7,070 nt of DNA from Candidatus Thorarchaeota archaeon (GTDB lineage Archaea; Asgardarchaeota; Thorarchaeia; Thorarchaeales; Thorarchaeaceae), in NCBI GenBank assembly GCA_029856425.1, contig JAHQWZ010000094.1:1-7070 (forward strand), written 5' to 3'. Positions within the stretch are counted from its first letter, which is position 1. Each line of letters opens with the position of its first letter. A program made the position numbers and the translations under genes. Shown here piece after piece: positions 1-5,858 of the stretch. A model generated the notes under the pieces. It saw only the letters and a program-made list of their open reading frames with translations. It did not search any database and had not been told where the DNA came from.

Positions 1-1
1 T

Positions 2-289
2 AACGCCGAATTATTCACCGATTACAGGAACAAGAGGTACTTCTTCTGTAATCAATACTGCAAGGACACCTTTGAAGCAAATCCTGCTGATTACGAGGAA
101 GTTACTAAGATTGCGGAAGAGAGTCCGAAGACTGCAATTGACCCTATATGTAAGATGGATGTTGACATTGCCACTGCATCGCTCATCAGTGAGTATGAGG
201 GAAAGAAGTATTACTTCTGCGCACAGTATTGCAAAGACACGTTTGAAGCAAATCCAGAGAAGTATCGAGACCAAGATGTTCGGCCCTAG
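2..289 (+). CDS. Tandem YHS-domain metal-binding protein, 3' end (partial)
   Basis: The gene enters from the left edge in frame and stops at TAG 287-289, leaving 95 residues. Two YHS units are visible. The first is cut but keeps the C-terminal core at residues 12-31, with Cys16 and Cys20 in an FCxxxYC-like arrangement. The second is complete at residues 47-88: DPIC (Cys50), then YYFCAQYC with Cys73 and Cys77. The two cores are nearly identical (KDTFEANP occurs in both), which points to internal duplication. YHS domains are small cysteine-rich modules found in metal-handling proteins, often beside copper or heavy-metal ATPases; the metal here is unknown. More YHS copies or another domain may lie upstream, outside the window. 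The TTTCTTT tract at 300-306 could end the transcript, as archaeal T-tracts do. The gene converges on the zinc-ribbon gene with 21 bp between stop codons. Confidence 0.85.
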   Translation, partial: NAELFTDYRNKRYFFCNQYCKDTFEANPADYEEVTKIAEESPKTAIDPICKMDVDIATASLISEYEGKKYYFCAQYCKDTFEANPEKYRDQDVRP

Positions 290-310
290 GTATACATAGT
301 TTCTTTGAAT

Positions 311-730
311 CTAGTCAGCATCAAGCTTGAATTTCTTCAAGCAATTCTGGCATTCCACAACTCTTCCATCGAGTATCTTTGTTCCATAGTAGTAGTAGCT
401 AGCACCGCAATGGTAGCAGGTACCCCAATTCTCAGGATGTTTGGCAATATCGAGCTCTCGTTCTACTGTTACAATATCCCACCTAGGTCCATAGAATCTG
501 AAACTACACTCTGCATCTGATGGACCTCTCTCTATTGTGATGACCACCGGTATGAATGTCTGATATTCCAGCCTGTAGCCAACATAATACTCGATTTTGA
601 AGCCGCTATTCTCCCAGACCCGTGAATAGATTGCTTGATAGCGCGCAAGTAACCTGCTCATTAAATCCTCAACGTCCTCTTCTGCCAGTTTCGTTGTAAA
701 CTCAATATTATCACTCGTTTTTACAGCCAC
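311..730 (-). CDS. Small zinc-ribbon protein of unknown function
   Basis: I do not recognise the family. With the start chosen here the protein has 139 residues. The N-terminal two thirds is soluble and mixed in character: an acidic helix-forming stretch, then beta-rich segments with several aromatic residues. The C-terminal third has two CxxC pairs (Cys105/Cys108 and Cys127/Cys130), about 18 residues apart, a typical four-cysteine zinc ribbon. A YYYY run follows the first pair. I chose GTG at 730 because GGAGGG (743-738) sits 7 nt upstream; the longer TTG start at 745 would put that ribosome-binding site inside the coding region. The gene is divergent from the sugar symporter gene and converges on the YHS gene. 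Zinc ribbons often mediate nucleic-acid or protein contacts, so a regulatory or RNA-related role is possible, but nothing visible decides it. Confidence 0.72.
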   Translation of the reverse strand: MAVKTSDNIEFTTKLAEEDVEDLMSRLLARYQAIYSRVWENSGFKIEYYVGYRLEYQTFIPVVITIERGPSDAECSFRFYGPRWDIVTVERELDIAKHPENWGTCYHCGASYYYYGTKILDGRVVECQNCLKKFKLDAD

Positions 731-737
731 AGATTGT

Positions 738-743
738 CCCTCC
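738..743 (-). promoter_or_regulatory. Shine-Dalgarno motif fixing the GTG start of the zinc-ribbon gene
   Basis: Read on the minus strand this is GGAGGG, with 7 nt to GTG at 730-728. The good match and ideal spacing make GTG a better start than the in-frame TTG at 745. Confidence 0.6.
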
Positions 744-765
744 AATCTTCACTATTACTTAGCTT

Positions 766-779
766 GAAGAGATTTAAGT
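766..779. promoter_or_regulatory. AT-rich TATA-like element, possibly shared by divergent genes
   Basis: The plus strand reads GAAGAGATTTAAGT, a purine-rich BRE-like stretch followed by TTTAAG. A start about 25 nt downstream would fall near 800 and give the symporter transcript a leader of roughly 30 nt that includes its SD. On the minus strand the same bases read ACTTAAATC, which would place a start near 748, just before the SD of the zinc-ribbon gene. The core TTTAAG/CTTAAA is near-symmetric, so use in both directions is plausible. This rests on motif and spacing alone. Confidence 0.4.
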
Positions 780-815
780 CGCCGCTCCCATAGGCATTAT
801 GCTTCAGTATTTGAT

Positions 816-822
816 GGAGGAG
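816..822 (+). promoter_or_regulatory. Shine-Dalgarno motif of the symporter gene
   Basis: GGAGGAG lies about 8 nt before ATG 831. It supports that start, and there is no competing in-frame start nearby. Confidence 0.6.
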
Positions 823-830
823 ATTTGTGA

Positions 831-2198
831 ATGCTTCCTTTCTATAAGAAAGTCTCATATGGTATGGGACGCTTCGGCTCGTCGTTTCTCTTAACTCTCA
901 CTGGCCTCACAGCGTTTTGGATCTATGGGACCGTTTTTGAGCTAAACTGGTTTCTTGATGGCATAGCACTTGCTACGTCATATGTGGTAATCGGTCTGAC
1001 ACATTGGTTCATAGGATTTCGGAGTGATAAGACAGAAACCAGATGGGGACGAAGAAAGCCCTACGTTATCATTGGGGCGCCCGGGTTGGCCATTACTGGA
1101 TTCCTGATATTTGTGCCTAACTGGTTTATTGATACGGCCGATCTGTCTCTGCAGTATGTCATCTTCGGTTATTACCTGCTATTCATTTGCGCCTTCAAGT
1201 TCTTCTACGCGTTTCTTCTCACAGCGTTTCAAGCTTGGATGCCAGAGATAACAGATGAAGATGAACGTCCTTTGGTTTCAAGTATGCAGAACACAGCCAA
1301 CTGGGTTGCTAACGGACTTGGAGTGGTTATCGGATTTGTAACTCCTCTGTTCTTCGTAGCTGAACCCCAACCAGGTCTGAGTTCGATTGGCTTCATGATA
1401 GTCCTGGTGTTCGCAATCATTACTGTGCTATTTTACCTGCCATCGATTGCATTTATACGGGAAAAGCCAGACATAGTCATGCCAAAGAGGAGCATGAGGG
1501 AAGAAACCAAGACAGTCCTAGAGAATCCTGTCTATGTGAAATGGGTGTTGATTGTAGGTTTTCTATCATTCAGCTTTTCTGCAATCACAACCCAAATTGT
1601 GGGTTATTCTCAGAGTGTGCTTCTGCTAACCTCAATGGAGCTATTGCTCCCGCCAGCAATTGGCCTGCTTATATCAATCATTATCTTCCTTTACCTATGG
1701 ATCAGAATGATTCGTAGGATTGGCAAGGGTCGACTCATGATGTACTCCTTGTTCTTCTTAGCCCTGCTGATGGCGATGACGCCAGTTGTTGGCTGGCTAG
1801 CGGGAGGGATTTCAAATGTCGTTGTCGCCTTTTTCTACTTCATTCCTCTGGCGGCTTGTATGGCTGTGTATTATTTAATGAGCTATATTGTCCCAGCTGA
1901 CATTGTACATGTAGATGAACTCCAGACCGGGATGAGTCGTGCAGGAATGTATGAGGGCTTCAAGGGTGTACCACTGAATATATTCCAAGCCATTACAGCT
2001 TTGGTCCTAGGCTGGTTCATGGACTTCTCAGTAGCTAGTACAGGCAGCGAGATATTCGGATACTTATGGTGGGGACCACTCTTCGCGCCCTTCTTACTTG
2101 TTGCTGCTTGGATTCTAAGGTCAACGAATATTGATCCGAATTTCGAAGCGTTAAAGGCACAAGCAGCTCCTACCACTGCGCCGCCTGCTCAGGAATAA
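831..2198 (+). CDS. GPH-family (MFS-type) sugar:cation symporter
   Basis: This complete 455-residue protein has about twelve hydrophobic membrane segments, near residues 14-36, 43-63, 79-99, 108-133, 155-176, 186-209, 238-260, 270-293, 302-323, 328-354, 380-399 and 408-430. Three conserved GPH (glycoside-pentoside-hexuronide) signatures are visible. The first is the loop after helix 2, SDKTETRWGRRKP (65-77), matching the D-x-T-x-x-R-W-G-x-R-R-P pattern of MelB-like carriers. The second is MPEIT...ER after helix 4 (137-146). The third is D-x-x-x-x-DELQTGMSRAGMYEG between helices 10 and 11 (357-376). Carriers of this family import sugars, glycosides or uronides with H+ or Na+; the substrate cannot be read from sequence. 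The C-terminal tail (433-455) is soluble and rich in Ala and Pro. No sugar hydrolase is adjacent; the nearest metabolic enzymes, an SDR and a PhzF homologue, lie downstream on the other strand. Confidence 0.94.
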   Translation: MLPFYKKVSYGMGRFGSSFLLTLTGLTAFWIYGTVFELNWFLDGIALATSYVVIGLTHWFIGFRSDKTETRWGRRKPYVIIGAPGLAITGFLIFVPNWFIDTADLSLQYVIFGYYLLFICAFKFFYAFLLTAFQAWMPEITDEDERPLVSSMQNTANWVANGLGVVIGFVTPLFFVAEPQPGLSSIGFMIVLVFAIITVLFYLPSIAFIREKPDIVMPKRSMREETKTVLENPVYVKWVLIVGFLSFSFSAITTQIVGYSQSVLLLTSMELLLPPAIGLLISIIIFLYLWIRMIRRIGKGRLMMYSLFFLALLMAMTPVVGWLAGGISNVVVAFFYFIPLAACMAVYYLMSYIVPADIVHVDELQTGMSRAGMYEGFKGVPLNIFQAITALVLGWFMDFSVASTGSEIFGYLWWGPLFAPFLLVAAWILRSTNIDPNFEALKAQAAPTTAPPAQE

Positions 2199-2208
2199 AT
2201 TGCCTTCG

Positions 2209-2237
2209 GGAAGAGCATGTAACATGCTCTTCCTTTT
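2209..2237 (+). terminator. Hairpin plus T-run terminator of the symporter gene
   Basis: A perfect 11-bp inverted repeat (2209-2219 with 2223-2233) with a 3-nt TAA loop is followed at once by TTTT (2234-2237). It starts 10 nt after the symporter stop codon. The T-run follows only on the plus strand, so it is oriented to end the symporter transcript. This bacterial-looking design is less common in archaea, where T-tracts alone often suffice. Confidence 0.75.
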
Positions 2238-2276
2238 CATTTCAGTTAATGAACATATGATACTGCTCTGTTCATC

Positions 2277-2285
2277 AAAAAGAAA
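2277..2285 (-). terminator. T-tract, candidate terminator for the leftward PhzF transcript
   Basis: The minus strand reads TTTCTTTTT at 2285-2277, about 105 nt beyond the PhzF stop codon. A small CTGGT/ACCAG hairpin (2306-2320) precedes it by about 20 nt. T-rich ends of this kind terminate archaeal transcripts. It lies 40 bp from the rightward symporter terminator, so the convergent pair would have separate ends. Confidence 0.35.
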
Positions 2286-2388
2286 CCCACCTCAATCGCG
2301 AGTAACTGGTGAGAAACCAGCTGCGTATTAGACTGGCATATTGGCGTTGGCAGGAAGTACACAGTCATTTATAGTTCAAATAGTGCAT

Positions 2389-3312
2389 TCATTTCTTCTT
2401 CGAAGCCTTTAGAAAGAACTTCCCTTCCGCCATGAGACTTATTTTGCCGGCTACGTAGACTCTCTTCTTCCCCCTTACCTTCGCACTCTGAAAGACAAGT
2501 CTACTTGGTCGATTCAGCTGAAAGCCTTGTTCTATGACAATGAATTCCCCGAAGGAGTGAGTAGGGATGAGATTGTGTGCCTCGATGTATCCACCAATCG
2601 GGCCTGCTGCGCTACCTGTTGCAGGATCCTCAAGAACTCCCGCACCAGGGGCAAACATCCTCACATGCACATTCGAGTCCGAGTGTATTGTTTCTGTAGT
2701 GAGGATGACTATCTCTTGCGAAATCTCATTCTTGAGTGATTTTAGGATTTCAGTCGGACTTGGGACAGCTCTTCTAATGGCGGCCAAAGTCTTTATGGGA
2801 ATAATAAGAAATGGAAATCCGGTTGATACAAACTGAGCTGGCGCATCTTCAGCAAGGACCTTCTCACTCAGTCCTATAGCCTTCAGTACTGGCTTAATCT
2901 CATCAAGTTCGCCCATAATCTTGGGATCACTCTGGGTCATGCGGACTGTTCTCTTGCCAAGGAAATTGACCTCAGTCTTTCCAATCCCAAGCTCTAGATG
3001 AGAAGTTTCCGTCTTCTCGGGAATCAGCTTCTTGCGTTTCAAAACGAATGCAGTGCCAATAGTTGGATGGCCAGCGAAAGGAATTTCCAAGCCGGGAGTG
3101 AATATTCTCACTTTCGCCTGGCAGTCCTTCATTTTTGAGTTGAATACGAAGGTGGTTTCAGAGAAATTCATCTCCCTTGCTATGCCCAACATTTCTTCAG
3201 GTGTCAAAGAGAGGTTGGATTCTTCATCCCAAAATGTGGCAAGCTGGTTTCCACCAAAACTGTATCTATCATCAGTGAACACACTAGTCTGCATGAAAGG
3301 AAAGGAACGCAA
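2389..3312 (-). CDS. PhzF-family epimerase/isomerase-like protein
   Basis: The protein has 307 residues from the chosen start. It shows the PhzF (diaminopimelate epimerase-like) pattern: FGGNQ near residues 19-23; IAREMNFSETTF with the expected catalytic glutamate at about 52; FAGHPTIGTA at 79-88; and the second-domain loop EDPATGSAAG at about 228-237. This gives two similar alpha/beta halves with the active site between them. Family members catalyse proton shifts, such as isomerisation in phenazine synthesis, but most archaeal and bacterial homologues have unknown substrates and no phenazine genes are visible here. I chose TTG at 3312 because AGAGGTG (3327-3321) lies 8 nt upstream and a TATA-like box at 3357-3350 predicts a transcript start near 3330, after the ATG at 3339. 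The resulting N-terminus also matches the usual PhzF length before the GN motif. Confidence 0.92.
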   Translation of the reverse strand: MRSFPFMQTSVFTDDRYSFGGNQLATFWDEESNLSLTPEEMLGIAREMNFSETTFVFNSKMKDCQAKVRIFTPGLEIPFAGHPTIGTAFVLKRKKLIPEKTETSHLELGIGKTEVNFLGKRTVRMTQSDPKIMGELDEIKPVLKAIGLSEKVLAEDAPAQFVSTGFPFLIIPIKTLAAIRRAVPSPTEILKSLKNEISQEIVILTTETIHSDSNVHVRMFAPGAGVLEDPATGSAAGPIGGYIEAHNLIPTHSFGEFIVIEQGFQLNRPSRLVFQSAKVRGKKRVYVAGKISLMAEGKFFLKASKKK

Positions 3313-3320
3313 TGCTAATA

Positions 3321-3327
3321 CACCTCT
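3321..3327 (-). promoter_or_regulatory. Shine-Dalgarno motif supporting the TTG start of the PhzF gene
   Basis: AGAGGTG on the minus strand, 8 nt before TTG 3312-3310. No comparable motif precedes the in-frame ATG at 3339, whose upstream sequence is AAGAAAGAACGCA. Confidence 0.5.
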
Positions 3328-3349
3328 AGCTTTATGCATTGCGTTCTTT

Positions 3350-3357
3350 CTTAAAGC
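3350..3357 (-). promoter_or_regulatory. TATA-like box of the PhzF gene
   Basis: The minus strand reads GCTTTAAG. A start 25 nt downstream would fall near 3328-3330, giving a leader of about 16 nt with the SD at its 5' end. This is inferred from motif and distance. Confidence 0.35.
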
Positions 3358-3418
3358 AGCTCCTTTGGCGCAAAACTTACTATTTTCAGCACTTGGTTCA
3401 ATAAGGGAGCTTCAGGCA

Positions 3419-3523
3419 TTGAGAGATGCGCATGGTCCTGATTTGCTCTATATCGAGATACTGATTAATGAGATGAAACGGGATGCAGAAGCAACATTGG
3501 CCTGTATATCCAATTCCTCTTAG
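3419..3523 (+). CDS. Possible 34-residue small protein between the PhzF and SDR genes
   Basis: A plus-strand frame ends at TAG 3521-3523. From TTG 3419 it encodes 34 residues with a plausible amphipathic helix (DLLYIEILINEMKRDAEAT). AAGGGAG at 3403-3409 lies 9 nt before this TTG. The same frame stays open leftwards into the antisense of the PhzF gene, so longer versions from TTG 3365 or ATG 3293 are possible, but neither has a good SD. It fills the 207-bp gap between two minus-strand genes and its last 4 bases overlap the SDR stop. I recognise no family. It could be a real micro-protein, the remnant of a larger gene, or chance. Confidence 0.25.
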   Translation: MRDAHGPDLLYIEILINEMKRDAEATLACISNSS

Positions 3524-4287
3524 AACGCCATCCATCCGCCATCAACGGCAAGTGTGTGACCTGTGATGTAGACCGCATCATCACTTGCTAGGAAGCAGGC
3601 TGCTCCTCGAATCCACTCATTCTCAGCAAACATTGGCAGTGCCGTTCGAGGCTTGATCATTGTGTTAGCAATTTTCTCGTCTCGCAAGGCGTCAATTGAC
3701 ATATCAGTTGGGAAGAATCCAGGTGCAATCGCATTCACTCGGATATTATGCTCACCTAGTTCAACTGCCAACGCCTTAGTCATAGCCACCATTCCTCCCT
3801 TTGATGTGTAATAGCTCACCTCTGTGAATTTTGTACCTCCGAATCCGAAGGTGGATGAGATATTTATAACAGAGCCAAACTTCTTCGGTATCATCACTTT
3901 GGCCACCTCTCGAGTGGCCAGGAATGCAGAGGTAAGATTCACATTCATCACGGTATGCCAATCTTGAAGGGTTTGCTCAACAAGAGGCTTGACGATATAC
4001 ATTCCTGCATTGTTGACCAATACATCAACAGTTCCAAGTTTGTCAACAGTGGTTTTTACAAGACTTACAATATCTTCTTCCTTTGTCACGTCACATTTGA
4101 AAGGAATTGCTCTGACATTGTACTTCTCAGTCACCTCTTCTGCGATCTTCTCGAGGCGAGTCATTCTTCGAGCTGCAAGGACGACATGAGCTCCAGATTC
4201 TGCAAAGCCATGTGCAAACTGCTCTCCCAGACCAGCTGACGCTCCAGTTATTATCACAACTCTATCAGTGAGGTCATACTTCGCCAT
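3520..4287 (-). CDS. Short-chain dehydrogenase/reductase (classical SDR)
   Basis: A 255-residue Rossmann-fold oxidoreductase of typical SDR length. Visible motifs are the cofactor loop TGASAGLG (14-21); AARR after the second strand (38-41), whose arginines suggest NADP(H); CDV (65-67); NNAG (92-95); the active-site Asn near 115; Ser144/145; and YYTSK with catalytic Tyr159 and Lys163. APGFFPTDM (188-196) and a C-terminal ITGHTLAVDGGW (241-252) complete it. The end and the LTDRVVIITGAS start resemble gluconate 5-dehydrogenase or 2-deoxygluconate 3-dehydrogenase-like SDRs, so a sugar-acid or polyol substrate is possible but unproven; 3-oxoacyl-ACP reductase-like activity is the main alternative. 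I chose ATG 4287 because GGAGAGATGA lies just upstream and the longer ATG at 4338 falls inside the TATA-like box. Confidence 0.94.
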   Translation of the reverse strand: MAKYDLTDRVVIITGASAGLGEQFAHGFAESGAHVVLAARRMTRLEKIAEEVTEKYNVRAIPFKCDVTKEEDIVSLVKTTVDKLGTVDVLVNNAGMYIVKPLVEQTLQDWHTVMNVNLTSAFLATREVAKVMIPKKFGSVINISSTFGFGGTKFTEVSYYTSKGGMVAMTKALAVELGEHNIRVNAIAPGFFPTDMSIDALRDEKIANTMIKPRTALPMFAENEWIRGAACFLASDDAVYITGHTLAVDGGWMAF

Positions 4288-4301
4288 GTTGTCATCTCTC
4301 C
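4288..4301 (-). promoter_or_regulatory. Shine-Dalgarno region deciding the SDR start
   Basis: The minus strand reads GGAGAGATGACAAC directly before ATG 4287. Either GGAG (10 nt spacing) or GAGATGA (4 nt spacing) can pair with the 16S rRNA tail. No similar motif precedes the upstream ATG at 4338. Confidence 0.5.
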
Positions 4302-4335
4302 GATATTGTATCGAGGTTGATTGTTTATGGACCCC

Positions 4336-4344
4336 CATATAAAC
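4336..4344 (-). promoter_or_regulatory. TATA-like box of the SDR gene
   Basis: The minus strand reads GTTTATATG, the clearest TATA-like sequence in the window. A start about 25 nt downstream would be near 4314 and leave a leader of about 27 nt carrying the SD. Confidence 0.5.
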
Positions 4345-4388
4345 AGCCCAGATTATGTCGATGCTATCAAATCATACGCAAAGAAAGC

Positions 4389-5345
4389 CTAGTCTTCACT
4401 TGATTCTATTCGAGTCTGGCTTTCAATTGTACTCTTTCTGATTTGATAATATCTGAGAAGCGCAATTGGAATCACAACTAGCAACCAGAGGATTATGTCC
4501 CCAATTGTGGACAGTAACGAGTATTGATTGCCTGGATCAAGCCAAATTGATCCCAGCCTCATCATTTTGATGAGTGGAAACACGAGAACCACTCCAAATA
4601 CCCTCTTTAATTGAACTGCATTGACTCGAGCTGCCAATGGTGGTCCGATTTGTCCGCCAGCAATCATGCCCACGCCAAGAGCCAATGCATAAGCTGGATC
4701 AATGAATCCTGTGGCATAATTTAGGACAGTTCCAGCCGATGCAGTGAATATCATAGTGAACATAGAGGTGGAAACTGCAGCCAGCATTGGAACGCCCATG
4801 AGAAGGCTTAGCACAGGCACAATCACAGCTCCTCCCCCTATTCCAAGAAGCCCTGCAGCTACTCCACCTATGAAGGCACCAAGGAGAGAGAATGCTAACC
4901 GCTGTGGCGACAGAGCTGAGAAATCGTAATCTTCAATCTCGGACTTATCTCCGTCATTCTTCCTCTTCTTTGCGAAAAGCATTTTGATTGCTACCGGAAA
5001 TAGAGAGATGCCAAATATCAGACGCAGGATATAGTCTTCTGCAATCAATGTTCTTAGGAAAACACCTGTCAACGATCCGGGAATTGTTGTTATTGCCAGA
5101 AAGAGACCCGCTTTGGGGATAATTGGACGGGGATTCTGTTTCCAGTACTTTGGGGTGCTTGCTGCTGCAACAAATAATGCTGCGACAAGAGCCGTAGCTG
5201 AAGCATGTTGTGCATCGAAGAAGAATACCAGAATCAAGAGAGGAGTGTTAAAGATGCCACCACCGATCCCAACCATTGAGGAGATCGTTCCAACAGCTAT
5301 AGCGTATATGGCTATCAATAATACATCTATAATCATCGCCTGCAT
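4389..5345 (-). CDS. TSUP (TauE/SafE) family membrane transporter
   Basis: A 318-residue polytopic membrane protein with the two-repeat layout of the TSUP family. Each half carries the signature glycine loop: GIGGGIFNTPLL at 26-37 and GIGGGAVIVPVL at 168-179, both followed by a small-residue helix (HASATALVAALFVAAAST; LAAVSTSMFTMIFTASAG). The halves are joined by a charged cytosolic loop of about 20 residues (125-147, KKRKNDGDKSEIED). About eight or nine membrane helices are expected, ending with a hydrophobic helix at 281-298 and a short charged tail. Members move sulfite, sulfoacetate, sulfolactate or other organic anions; the substrate here is unknown. Start ATG 5345 has only a weak SD (AGGA and GGA about 10-15 nt upstream), and ATG 5336 is an alternative. 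The gene lies 75 bp downstream of the winged-helix membrane protein gene, with its own TATA-like box between. Confidence 0.92.
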   Translation of the reverse strand: MQAMIIDVLLIAIYAIAVGTISSMVGIGGGIFNTPLLILVFFFDAQHASATALVAALFVAAASTPKYWKQNPRPIIPKAGLFLAITTIPGSLTGVFLRTLIAEDYILRLIFGISLFPVAIKMLFAKKRKNDGDKSEIEDYDFSALSPQRLAFSLLGAFIGGVAAGLLGIGGGAVIVPVLSLLMGVPMLAAVSTSMFTMIFTASAGTVLNYATGFIDPAYALALGVGMIAGGQIGPPLAARVNAVQLKRVFGVVLVFPLIKMMRLGSIWLDPGNQYSLLSTIGDIILWLLVVIPIALLRYYQIRKSTIESQTRIESSED

Positions 5346-5381
5346 CTATGAGTTCCGTCCTAAAAGCCGGGGCGAATCTTC

Positions 5382-5392
5382 CTATACTTAAG
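5382..5392 (-). promoter_or_regulatory. TATA-like box of the TSUP gene
   Basis: The minus strand reads CTTAAGTATAG. A start about 25 nt on would be near 5363, giving a leader of about 18 nt. It suggests the TSUP gene can be transcribed apart from the gene upstream of it. Confidence 0.4.
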
Positions 5393-5396
5393 CAAT

Positions 5397-5455
5397 CCTA
5401 TCAGGCTCAAGATTTAGTAGCTACATTGGCGCTGGACGCCGACCAACCTGATAGG
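5397..5455. repeat. Perfect 9-bp inverted repeat with 41-bp spacer
   Basis: CCTATCAGG at 5397-5405 is the exact reverse complement of CCTGATAGG at 5447-5455. The first arm lies directly upstream of the TSUP TATA-like box, where BRE or operator sequences sit. The second arm is in the 3' end of the winged-helix membrane protein gene. The arms could be two copies of a regulator site, or the base of a large hairpin that ends the upstream transcript, or chance. Confidence 0.35.
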
Positions 5456-5858
5456 CTCCGAGTATCATTATAATGGTGCCGACAAGCAATAGCAGCATCG
5501 ATACATTGAGCATGAAGACTGATTGTGATTCTGATGCTATGAATGAAACTCCCAGTCCAGCTATTACAGCTATAAATCCTAGAATTGCCATAATCCTGCC
5601 GGGTCGAGTGTTATATTTCAAGAATGCAGGACCTTCATCTTTGACTGGGACTCTAGGAGCCTCAGAAACCCTAACCTTGCTTCTATAGAATCGTAAACCA
5701 TCTGGAGTGACTTGACCTTCTATGGAACCCTCACCAATCATCTCATTAAGTAAGGAAACGACCTCTTCCATCTCAACTCCTAGTCTTTCACTCATCATCT
5801 GAACCGAGCTGACATTATCCTCAACCAAGGTCCTCAGCCTGATTTTCGCATCGGTCAT
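5421..5858 (-). CDS. Winged-helix domain protein with two C-terminal membrane helices
   Basis: A 145-residue protein of a family I cannot name. Residues about 4-60 look like a winged helix: three helices (IRLRTLVED, VQMMSERLGV, MEEVVSLLNEMIGEG) and a short wing ending at GLRFYRS. A polar linker (61-85) leads to two hydrophobic helices at about 87-108 and 114-137, then a short RRPAP tail. With no signal peptide, the winged helix most likely faces the cytosol beneath a membrane hairpin. The fold could bind DNA or, like PCI-type winged helices, proteins. No clear SD precedes ATG 5858, so the mRNA may be leaderless or nearly so; a weak TATA-like sequence lies at 5914-5904 on the minus strand. The regulator-like gene lies 160 bp upstream and the TSUP transporter 75 bp downstream, same strand; a functional link is possible but not shown. 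Confidence 0.75.
   Translation of the reverse strand: MTDAKIRLRTLVEDNVSSVQMMSERLGVEMEEVVSLLNEMIGEGSIEGQVTPDGLRFYRSKVRVSEAPRVPVKDEGPAFLKYNTRPGRIMAILGFIAVIAGLGVSFIASESQSVFMLNVSMLLLLVGTIIMILGAYQVGRRPAPM

Noticed and set aside
1883..2176. A 97-codon minus-strand open frame inside the symporter gene
   Set aside because: It is antisense to conserved symporter motifs (the DELQTG region) and shows no domain of its own.
2241..2388. C/D-box or tRNA-like RNA in the convergent gap
   Set aside because: A loose box-C-like ATGATAC and a small stem are present, but there is no matching box D, no acceptor-stem geometry and no T-loop sequence.
2389..3312. Phenazine biosynthesis locus
   Set aside because: Only a PhzF-like protein is present. 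The family is broad and no other phenazine genes are in the window.
831..5345. Sugar-catabolism operon of symporter, SDR and PhzF genes
   Set aside because: The symporter is on the opposite strand with its own terminator, and the enzymes have separate promoter-like boxes, so no operon is supported.
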